From Chloroflexota bacterium (GTDB lineage: Bacteria > Chloroflexota > Dehalococcoidia > UBA2979), in contig VGPB01000025.1 of the NCBI GenBank assembly GCA_016875695.1, forward strand, positions 1-15,206: a stretch of 15,206 bases of DNA. The letters run 5' to 3'. The notes under the pieces are model-generated. The model had not been told where the DNA came from, did not search any database, and saw only the letters and a program-made list of their open reading frames with translations. Position 1 is the first letter of the stretch, and every line of letters starts with the position of its first letter. The position numbers and the translations under genes are program-made. Shown here piece by piece: positions 8,875 to 14,814 of this stretch.

Positions 8875-10170
8875 GTGGATATCGAAGACATCCGCGCGCG
8901 CGAGGTGCTGGACTCGCGCGGCAACCCCACCGTCGAGGTGGACATTGTGCTCGCCGACGGCTCGGCCGGCCGCGCCGCCGTGCCGTCCGGCGCCAGCACC
9001 GGCGCACACGAGGCGCTAGAGCTGCGCGACGGCGACCCCGCCCGCTTCCACGGGCGCGGCGTGCTCAAGGCCATCGCTCACGTCAACGACCAGCTCGCCC
9101 CCGTGCTGCGCGGCTTCGACGCCGCACGCCAGGTCGAGCTCGACGCGATGCTCATCGAGGCCGACGGCACGCCCACCAAGCGCCGCCTCGGCGCCAACGC
9201 CCTGCTCGCGGTCTCCCTTGCCGCCGCCAAGGCCTCCGCGCAGTCCGCCGGCGAGCCGCTGTTCCGCTACATCGGTGGCGTCAACGCGCGCGTGCTCCCC
9301 GTGCCGCTGTGCAACGTGCTCAACGGCGGCGCACACGCCGCGAACTCCACGGACTTCCAGGAGTTCATGATCGTGCCCGTCGGCGCCACTACGTTCCGCG
9401 AGGCCGTGCGCTGGCTCTCCGAGACCTACCACGCGCTGCGCTCGCTGCTGCACGAGCGCGGCCTCCCTACCACCGTCGGCGACGAGGGCGGCTTCGCCCC
9501 GCCCCTCGCCACCAACCGCGAGGCGCTCGAGCTGCTGATGCACGCGATCATGCTCGCCGGCCGCCGCCCCGGCGAAGAAATCGCGATCGCGCTCGACCCC
9601 GCGACGACCGAGCTGTACGCGCCCACCGGGGACGGCGGCGAGTACCGCCTGGCCCACGAGCAGCGCACGCTCGACTCGGCTGGACTCATCGAGCTGTGGG
9701 CGGACTGGGCGCGCGACTTCCCCATCGTGTCCATCGAGGACGGCATGGCGGAGGACGACTGGGCCGGCTGGTCCGCGCTCACCCAGCGCCTCGGCGGCGG
9801 CGTGCAGCTCGTCGGCGACGACCTGCTGGTGACGAATATCCGCCGCCTCGAACGCGCGATCGAGGAGCGCGCCGCCAACGCCATCCTCATCAAGCTCAAC
9901 CAGATCGGCACGCTCACCGAGACGCTGGAAGCGATCCGCCTCGCGCAGCAGGCAGGCTGGTCCGCGGTCATCTCGCACCGTTCCGGCGAAACCGAGGACA
10001 CGACGATCGCGCACCTCGCCGTGGCCACCGGCGCGGGCCAGATCAAGACCGGCGCGCCCGCGCGCACGGACCGCACCGCAAAGTACAACGAGCTGCTGCG
10101 CATCGAGGAGCAGCTCGGCATGCAGGCCGCCTACGCCGGCCGCGCCGCCTTCAGCCGCCTCGGGCGATGA
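8875..10170 (+). CDS. eno: Enolase (phosphopyruvate hydratase)
   Basis: Enolase converts 2-phosphoglycerate to phosphoenolpyruvate in glycolysis, using Mg2+. The 431-residue length is typical. Visible signatures are REVLDSRGNPTVEVDI at the N-terminus, GASTGAHEALELRDGD (mobile loop; Ala replaces the more common Glu), LNGGAHAANSTDFQEFM, GDEGGFAP with Glu204 as the catalytic acid/base partner, VSIEDGMAEDDW, LVGDDLLVTN, IKLNQIGTLTET with catalytic Lys340, and SHRSGETEDT with His368 and the phosphate-binding Arg-Ser. The start is GTG 8875, five bases after a strong GGGAGGGG ribosome site; the frame continues open upstream into the recombinase gene but without similarity. Its TGA overlaps the ATG of the next gene. 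Enolase is also a degradosome and moonlighting surface protein in other bacteria, which the sequence cannot address. Confidence 0.98.
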   Translation: MDIEDIRAREVLDSRGNPTVEVDIVLADGSAGRAAVPSGASTGAHEALELRDGDPARFHGRGVLKAIAHVNDQLAPVLRGFDAARQVELDAMLIEADGTPTKRRLGANALLAVSLAAAKASAQSAGEPLFRYIGGVNARVLPVPLCNVLNGGAHAANSTDFQEFMIVPVGATTFREAVRWLSETYHALRSLLHERGLPTTVGDEGGFAPPLATNREALELLMHAIMLAGRRPGEEIAIALDPATTELYAPTGDGGEYRLAHEQRTLDSAGLIELWADWARDFPIVSIEDGMAEDDWAGWSALTQRLGGGVQLVGDDLLVTNIRRLERAIEERAANAILIKLNQIGTLTETLEAIRLAQQAGWSAVISHRSGETEDTTIAHLAVATGAGQIKTGAPARTDRTAKYNELLRIEEQLGMQAAYAGRAAFSRLGR

Positions 10171-11078
10171 CCGGGCCCGGCGGCATCGACCCCGACGCGC
10201 TCCCCATCGCCGAGGCGCCACAGCGCGTCTCCGGCATGCGTGTCCCCGAGGGCTGGCGCCTACCCGGCAAGCCCGCCGACCTCACCCCCACCGCCGAGGA
10301 CGCATGGCGCCAGACCGGCTTTTTGCTCGCCGACGATCTGCGGCTGCTCGAAACCGGGCTCCCGCTGCAGGCGCGAATCGCCGCGGCGGGCTACACGCCG
10401 GCCGCCCGCACGATGCGCATGGCCGCCTTTGCCTCGCTCTGGAGCCGCGCGTTCATCTCCACGTCGGACGCGGTGGTGCTCGTGCGTCGCGGCGGTTACC
10501 AATCGGCGCTGCCGCTGCTGCGCCAGGCCATCGAGCATGTCGCCGCGCAGGCGCAGCTCGGCAGCGAGCTCGATGACTTCCGGCGCTGGGCGCACCAGGC
10601 CTACGCGCGCGACCACGAGGCGCGCGCCGAGGACGTCGGCCTCGGCCACTTCTTCGGCGGCGAGGCGATCGCCACCGACGACGCCCTGCGCCCCATCTAC
10701 CGCGCGGCGTCCGACTTCGGCCGCCCGAACTTCGGCCCCACCGCGCTCTTCGTCGCCACCGAGGCCACGCACGCGCGCTACCCGCTGGTCTTCGCGGACG
10801 ACGCGTTCCACCTCGGTTGGGCGCAGCTGCTGCTCGGCTGGGCGCTGCGCGTCGAGGCGCGCCAGTTGCACGTCGCGCTCCACCTGCGCGAGCTGTTCCC
10901 CGCCGCCGAAGCGCTGCGCGGCGATGCCGAGACGCATGTGCGCGCCGTCGACGCACACCTCGCGCAGCCCAACCGCTGCCGCCTCGAGGAGTACGCCGAC
11001 ACCAGCGGCCGCCGCCGACACCTGCTGGCAGACTTCCGCCGCCGCCCCGCCGACGCGTCGCGCCACCTCCTGCTCTGA
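10167..11078 (+). CDS. Conserved-looking hypothetical protein, 303 aa, coupled to eno
   Basis: ATG 10167 overlaps the enolase stop (ATGA), so translation is probably coupled to eno. The 303-residue product has no signal peptide or clear membrane segment and is rich in Ala, Arg and Leu. After a Pro-rich N-terminus (about 1-45) it looks helical throughout. A stretch at about 103-135 (LVRRGGYQSALPLLRQAIEH) resembles the Arg-Gly-x-x-x-A-x-x-LLR-x-x-x-E pattern of DUF5677-like helical proteins, where an RG..sA..LLR..iE helix is typical; this is pattern memory, not a search. Later segments contain several His and aromatic residues (GLGHFFGGEAIATDD, FGRPNFGPTALF, HLGWAQLLLGWALR). Strong GC-rich third positions and intact length argue for a real gene. 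No function is proposed. A 24-bp imperfect palindrome follows its stop. Confidence 0.8.
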   Translation: MTGPGGIDPDALPIAEAPQRVSGMRVPEGWRLPGKPADLTPTAEDAWRQTGFLLADDLRLLETGLPLQARIAAAGYTPAARTMRMAAFASLWSRAFISTSDAVVLVRRGGYQSALPLLRQAIEHVAAQAQLGSELDDFRRWAHQAYARDHEARAEDVGLGHFFGGEAIATDDALRPIYRAASDFGRPNFGPTALFVATEATHARYPLVFADDAFHLGWAQLLLGWALRVEARQLHVALHLRELFPAAEALRGDAETHVRAVDAHLAQPNRCRLEEYADTSGRRRHLLADFRRRPADASRHLLL

Positions 11079-11084
11079 GCCCGA

Positions 11085-11108
11085 GGCGCTCCGAGTACTC
11101 GGCGCGCC
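11085..11108. repeat. 24-bp near-perfect palindrome
   Basis: The core CCGAGTACTCGG (11091-11102) is a perfect palindrome. After one T/C mismatch on each side it continues with GGCGC (11085-11089) and GCGCC (11104-11108), so 22 of 24 bases are symmetric. It begins six bases after the stop of the 303-aa gene. It could end the eno transcript or bind a dimeric regulator acting on the downstream gap gene. Confidence 0.6.
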
Positions 11109-11132
11109 GGGCCCAGTCGGTGATGCTCCCAA

Positions 11133-11164
11133 CGCTGGAGCGGCGGCTGCTTACGTCTCCAGCG
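11133..11164 (+). other. 8-bp stem hairpin in the intergenic region before gap
   Basis: CGCTGGAG (11133-11140) pairs with CTCCAGCG (11157-11164) over a 16-base loop. It follows the palindrome by 24 bases. Together they are the only structures I see in the first half of the 245-base gap between the 303-aa gene and gap; no small gene is supported there. Confidence 0.35.
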
Positions 11165-11263
11165 CAGTAAGTCAGGGCCGAGGCGAAGACGCGCGGCTCT
11201 CACTTCCATCGCAACCGCCACTCCAACGCCGCCCGGCAGCCACGCCGTACCCTGCCCCGCGCC

Positions 11264-11269
11264 TACAAT
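11264..11269 (+). promoter_or_regulatory. Putative -10 element of gap (TACAAT)
   Basis: TACAAT in the 13-base context CCTACAATCGAGG, identical to that before uvrC. It lies 54 bases before the gap start, giving a leader of roughly 48 bases. No clear -35 box. Confidence 0.5.
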
Positions 11270-11282
11270 CGAGGTGCTGCGT

Positions 11283-11304
11283 GCGGACGCGCGTGGGCGT
11301 CCGC
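11283..11304 (+). promoter_or_regulatory. Hairpin in the gap leader
   Basis: GCGGACGC (11283-11290) and GCGTCCGC (11297-11304) form a perfect 8-bp stem with a six-base loop in the predicted 5' leader of gap, ending 19 bases before the start codon and just upstream of the GAGGGGA ribosome site. It could stabilise the mRNA or tune initiation. Confidence 0.4.
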
Positions 11305-11323
11305 GGGGTCGAGGGGACCGAAG

Positions 11324-12343
11324 ATGAGCAAGCTCCGCGTCGGCATCAACGGCCTCGGCCGCACGGGCCGCCAGGTCCTGCGCGCATGGTGGGAGCACCA
11401 CCGCGATGATTTCGACATCGTCGCCATCAACGGCCGCACCGACGTCGCCATGCACACCCACCTGCTGCGCTACGACTCGGACTACGGCCGCTTCCCCGCT
11501 CCCATCGAGGATGGCGCCGACGGCTTCTCGGTCGGCGGACGCGCCATCCGCGTGTTCCGCGAGGACGACCCCGCCGCCATCGACTGGCCCTCCGTCAACG
11601 TCGACCTGGTGATCGAGTCGACCGGCGAGTTCGAGTCGCGCGAGGATGCGGCGAAGCACCTGCGCGGCACCGTGAAGAAGGTCATCATCTCCGCCCCCGG
11701 CAAGGACGACGACTGGACCGTGATCATGGGCGTCAACCACCTCGACTACGACCCGGCGCGCCACCACGTCATCTCGAACGGCTCGTGCACCACGAACTGC
11801 GTCGTGCCGATGGTCAAGGTGCTGCACGACGCCTTCGGCGTGCGTCGCGGCCTGATGACCACCATCCACGCCTACACGCGCGACCAGAACCTCGTCGACG
11901 CCAAGCACCGCGACCTGCGCCGCGCGCGCGCGGCCGCCCTCAACATCATCCCCACGTCCACGGGCGCCGCCCGCTCGGTCGGCCGGGTCATCCCCGAACT
12001 CGAGGGCAAGCTGAACGGCCTCGCCTACCGCGTCCCCACGCCCACCGTCTCCGTCGTCGACCTCGTCACGGACCTGGCGCAGTCCGCCTCAAAGGGCGCC
12101 GTCAACGAGGCGTTCCTCGCCGCCGCGGAGGGACCGATGAAGGGCTTCCTCTACTTCGAGCGAGACGAGCTCGTCTCCACCGACTTCCGCGGCCACCCGG
12201 GCTCCGCCATCTTCGACTCGCCCTCGACGATGGTGCTGGAGCAGGACATGGTGAAGACCATGGGCTGGTACGACAACGAGTACGGCTACGCCTGCCGCAT
12301 CGCCGACCTCATCGCCTTCATCGGCGAGCGCGGCCTCGAGTAA
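11324..12343 (+). CDS. gap: Glyceraldehyde-3-phosphate dehydrogenase, class I, probably NADP-using
   Basis: The enzyme oxidatively phosphorylates glyceraldehyde 3-phosphate to 1,3-bisphosphoglycerate (or the reverse in carbon fixation and gluconeogenesis). The 339-residue product has the Rossmann start GINGLGRTGRQ (usually GFGRIGR), the active-site SNGSCTTNC with Cys155, HAYTRDQ, NIIPTSTGAARSVG, and WYDNEYGYACR near the end. Three cofactor-pocket positions depart from NAD-type enzymes: the Asp normally found after VAIN (Asp32 in the Bacillus stearothermophilus numbering) is Gly37 followed by Arg38, and the Leu-Pro pair 187-188 is Ala193-Lys194. The same kinds of change distinguish NADP-accepting GAPDHs. 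ATG 11324 follows a GAGGGGA ribosome site. pgk and tpiA, often next to gap, are absent here. GAPDH identity is secure; NADP preference is inference. Confidence 0.96.
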   Translation: MSKLRVGINGLGRTGRQVLRAWWEHHRDDFDIVAINGRTDVAMHTHLLRYDSDYGRFPAPIEDGADGFSVGGRAIRVFREDDPAAIDWPSVNVDLVIESTGEFESREDAAKHLRGTVKKVIISAPGKDDDWTVIMGVNHLDYDPARHHVISNGSCTTNCVVPMVKVLHDAFGVRRGLMTTIHAYTRDQNLVDAKHRDLRRARAAALNIIPTSTGAARSVGRVIPELEGKLNGLAYRVPTPTVSVVDLVTDLAQSASKGAVNEAFLAAAEGPMKGFLYFERDELVSTDFRGHPGSAIFDSPSTMVLEQDMVKTMGWYDNEYGYACRIADLIAFIGERGLE

Positions 12344-12428
12344 CGCACCCCGGCGCTCGTTACGTCGCGCAGGTGCTCCCGTCGAGCAGGGCGCGTAAAG
12401 CGGGAACCCTCCGCGCGGTCCTAACGGC

Positions 12429-13049
12429 ATGCCATCCATGAGCCGACCACCGCTGTGGCTCTTCGCGCTCGTACTCGCCGCCATGCTGCTCCTCGCCTGC
12501 AGCGGCGACGGCGACGAAGCCGCGCCGACTGCCACGCCGGCCGACGCCGCGACGGCGGCCCCTGCCGCGAGCCCCGCCGCGCCGGCCACCCCCGCGACGG
12601 CCCCGCCCGACTCGCCGCCGCCCCCAGCCACGACGGCGCCACCCGCCTCCGGTGCCTCGACGCCGCGGCCCACGGCGCGGCCCGAGGTGCCGCTACCCAC
12701 GGGCACTGTCGCGCCGCCCGCGCCTCCCGCCGCCGGCGAGCGCCGTGAGCCCGCCCCCATCGAGTCCATCGACGTCATCTGGAGCGACACCGCGCCGCGC
12801 CAGTTCTGGCTGGACGTGACCTCCGGGCTCCCCAACGGCTGCGCCCGCTTCGGCGGCATCGAGGTGGCGCGCGCAGGCACCACCATCACGCTCACGGTCA
12901 CCAACTTCACGAGCGCCGGGCAGAACCGCGCGTGCACGGAGATCTACGGCTACATCTCCAACACCGTCGCGCTCGGGACCGACTTCGTGCCCGGCACACG
13001 CTATACGATTCGCGTGAACGACCGGCAGGAAAGCTTCATCGCCCCCTGA
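12429..13049 (+). CDS. Predicted lipoprotein with Ala/Pro/Thr linker and C-terminal globular domain
   Basis: The 206-residue product begins with a lipoprotein signal peptide: a short basic start, a hydrophobic run LWLFALVLAAMLLLAC, and a lipobox LLAC whose Cys24 would be lipidated and become the mature N-terminus. A disordered linker of Ala, Pro and Thr follows (about 30-108), as usual for tethering a domain to the outer face of the membrane. The C-terminal 95 residues (about 111-206) look like a small beta-rich domain (GGIEVARAGTTITLTVTNF, TRYTIRVND) with two cysteines, Cys138 and Cys169, that could form a disulfide outside the cell. ATG 12438 is an equally good start. No ribosome site is obvious; a TACGTC at 12361-12366 is a weak promoter candidate. 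I do not recognise the C-terminal domain. Confidence 0.8.
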   Translation: MPSMSRPPLWLFALVLAAMLLLACSGDGDEAAPTATPADAATAAPAASPAAPATPATAPPDSPPPPATTAPPASGASTPRPTARPEVPLPTGTVAPPAPPAAGERREPAPIESIDVIWSDTAPRQFWLDVTSGLPNGCARFGGIEVARAGTTITLTVTNFTSAGQNRACTEIYGYISNTVALGTDFVPGTRYTIRVNDRQESFIAP

Positions 13050-13182
13050 TCGAACCTCCGAGGCAGACGCCCCCGGCGCGCCTCGTGCGCCGCGCCGCGC
13101 TCGCGTACGGCTGCCGCGCCACCCCGCCTCATCGAACACTCGCGCACGCGTGCCGGCTCGACCGCTTGCGACGCCGAAGCGG

Positions 13183-13188
13183 TACGAT
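13183..13188 (+). promoter_or_regulatory. Putative -10 element before the PspC-like ORF and ffh (TACGAT)
   Basis: TACGAT lies 24 bases before GTG 13213 and matches the TAC-type hexamers of the window, including the one before acnA. It would drive the PspC-like ORF and ffh together. The rest of the 13050-13212 gap shows nothing else that I can support. Confidence 0.4.
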
Positions 13189-13212
13189 CGCGCCCACGAC
13201 GGGAGCCATCTC

Positions 13213-13461
13213 GTGACCCAAGCGGCGCCTCCGCCCGAACCGAACGCCCCCGGCACGCCCCCGAACGACCCGGCCGCGGCCGACCCGTTCGCCCCTCCGC
13301 CCGCGCCGTCGGCGCTCGAGCCCTCCGCCCCCGCGGCCGCCGGGGCCGAGCTGCCGGCGCCGGCACCGGCGCCCGCCCCGCGACCGCGACGGCTGCGGCG
13401 GTCGCGCCGCGAGCGCGTACTCGGCGGCGTCGGCGGCGGCGTCGCCGAGTACTTCGACTAG
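13213..13461 (+). CDS. Truncated PspC-like protein, 82 aa
   Basis: GTG 13213 follows GGGAG (13201-13205) by seven bases. The product is a Pro/Ala-rich leader (about 1-56) ending in RPRRLRRSRRERVLGGVGGGVAEYFD, where TAG (13459-13461) stops it. The last 20 residues match the beginning of the PspC domain (pattern RR-x-x-R-x-x-R-x-LGGVCGGLAEYFD-x-D-P), but Cys is Gly here and the membrane helix that normally follows at once is missing. So only the first third of the domain is present. The stop is followed six bases later by the ATG of ffh in the same frame. It may be the stub of a deleted gene kept as an upstream ORF for ffh, or a genuine small basic protein. Membrane function of PspC cannot be expected from this stub. 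Confidence 0.6.
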   Translation: MTQAAPPPEPNAPGTPPNDPAAADPFAPPPAPSALEPSAPAAAGAELPAPAPAPAPRPRRLRRSRRERVLGGVGGGVAEYFD

Positions 13462-13467
13462 GCCCGC

Positions 13468-14814
13468 ATGCTCGACGCGCTCTCAGACCGCCTTCAGGGC
13501 ACGTTCCGCCGCCTCGGCAACCGCGGCAAGGTCACCGAGGCCGACCTCGACGCCGCGCTGCGCGAGGTGCGCGTCGCGCTGCTCGAGGCCGACGTCAACT
13601 TCAAGGTCGTGCGCGACTTCATCGCCGCCGTGCGCGAGCGCGCGCTCGGGCAGGAGGTGCTCGCCTCCATCACGCCGGCGCAGCAGATCGTTGGCATCGT
13701 CCACCAGCAGCTCGTCGAGGTGCTCGGCAACAACCAAGAGCCCCTCAAGCGCGCGGCGCAGGGCCCCACGAAGGTCCTGCTCTGCGGCGTCAAAGGCTCC
13801 GGCAAGACCACGCTCGCCGGCCGCCTCGCCCTGCACCTGCGCTCACAGGGGCTGCGCCCGCTGCTCGTCGCCACCGACTTCGAGCGCGTCGCCGCCACCG
13901 AGCAGCTGCAGGTGCTCGGCCAGCAGATCGACGTACCGGTGTACGCCGAGAAGCGCGAGGCGCCGGCGCCGCAGGTCGCGAAGCGCGCGCTCCAGGAGGC
14001 CGCGCGCATCAACGCCAACGCCGTCATCATCGACACGCGCGGCGCCGTCGCCCTCGACGACGCCTTCGCCGACGAGCTCGCCGCGCTCGCCGACGAGGTC
14101 GGCCCGACCGAGGTGCTGATCGTCGTCGACTCCATGACCGGGCAGGAGGCGGTAAACCTCGCGCGCGAGTTCGACGAGGCGGTTGAGGGCACTGGCATCG
14201 TCGTCACGAAGCTCGATTCCGACGCGCGCGGCGGCGCGGTGCTGTCGGCGGGCGCCGTGACTGGGCTGCCGATCAAGTTCATCACCACCGGCGAGCGGCT
14301 GGAGGCGCTGGAGGCGTTCCACCCGGACCGCTTCGCCTCGCGCGTGCTCGGCATGGGCGACGTCGTCACGCTCGTCGAGAAGGCGAAGCAGGCCATCGGC
14401 GAGCGCGACGCGAAGGAGGTCGCCCGCCGCATGCAGCGCGGCGAGTTCGACCTCGAGGACTTCCTCGCGCAGATGCAGCAGATAAAGAGCATGGGGCCGC
14501 TCTCCGGGCTGCTCGACATGCTGCCGGGCGCCGGCGCGCTCAAGAGCCAGCTCGGCGTCGCCGACCTCGGCGAGGACACCTTCAAGTACGCGACGGCGAT
14601 CATTCAGTCGATGACGCCGCAGGAGCGCCGGCACCCGGAGCTGCTCAACGGCTCGCGCCGCCGGCGCATCGCCGCCGGCTCGGGCATGACGCCCGCCGAC
14701 GTGAACCGCCTGATGAACCAGTTCAACCAGGCGAAGAAGTTGATGCAGGCGATGACCTCCGGCAAGGGCGGCGGGGCGGGCGGCGCCGGCCTCCGCCGCA
14801 TGCTCGGCTTCTAG
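13468..14814 (+). CDS. ffh: Signal recognition particle protein Ffh (SRP54) with altered G motifs
   Basis: Ffh binds SRP RNA and signal sequences and, with FtsY, delivers ribosomes to the membrane. The 448-residue product has an intact N domain (about 1-90, LTEAD-like VTEADLDAALREVRVALLEADVNFKVV in pieces) and an intact M domain (about 295-435) with SRRRRIAAGSG for RNA binding and a methionine-rich end. The GTPase domain keeps the P-loop lysine (GVKGSGKTT, 107-115), TKLD (247-250) and DARGG, but differs at usually invariant sites: Gln to Lys109 in G1, Tyr and Pro lost in the I-box (TDFERVAA, 136-143; normally AD-x-YRPAA), DTAGR reads DTRGA (189-193), and the G5 loop reads ITTGE (272-276). The frame is full length, so it is not a plain pseudogene. 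No ribosome site precedes ATG 13468; translation may be coupled to the PspC-like ORF. rpsP, a common downstream neighbour, is replaced by a transposase. Confidence 0.93.
   Translation: MLDALSDRLQGTFRRLGNRGKVTEADLDAALREVRVALLEADVNFKVVRDFIAAVRERALGQEVLASITPAQQIVGIVHQQLVEVLGNNQEPLKRAAQGPTKVLLCGVKGSGKTTLAGRLALHLRSQGLRPLLVATDFERVAATEQLQVLGQQIDVPVYAEKREAPAPQVAKRALQEAARINANAVIIDTRGAVALDDAFADELAALADEVGPTEVLIVVDSMTGQEAVNLAREFDEAVEGTGIVVTKLDSDARGGAVLSAGAVTGLPIKFITTGERLEALEAFHPDRFASRVLGMGDVVTLVEKAKQAIGERDAKEVARRMQRGEFDLEDFLAQMQQIKSMGPLSGLLDMLPGAGALKSQLGVADLGEDTFKYATAIIQSMTPQERRHPELLNGSRRRRIAAGSGMTPADVNRLMNQFNQAKKLMQAMTSGKGGGAGGAGLRRMLGF

Noticed and set aside
9309..10166. Upstream extension of the 303-aa gene inside eno
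   Set aside because: The part inside eno is low-complexity shadow; the ATG overlapping the eno stop is the sensible start.
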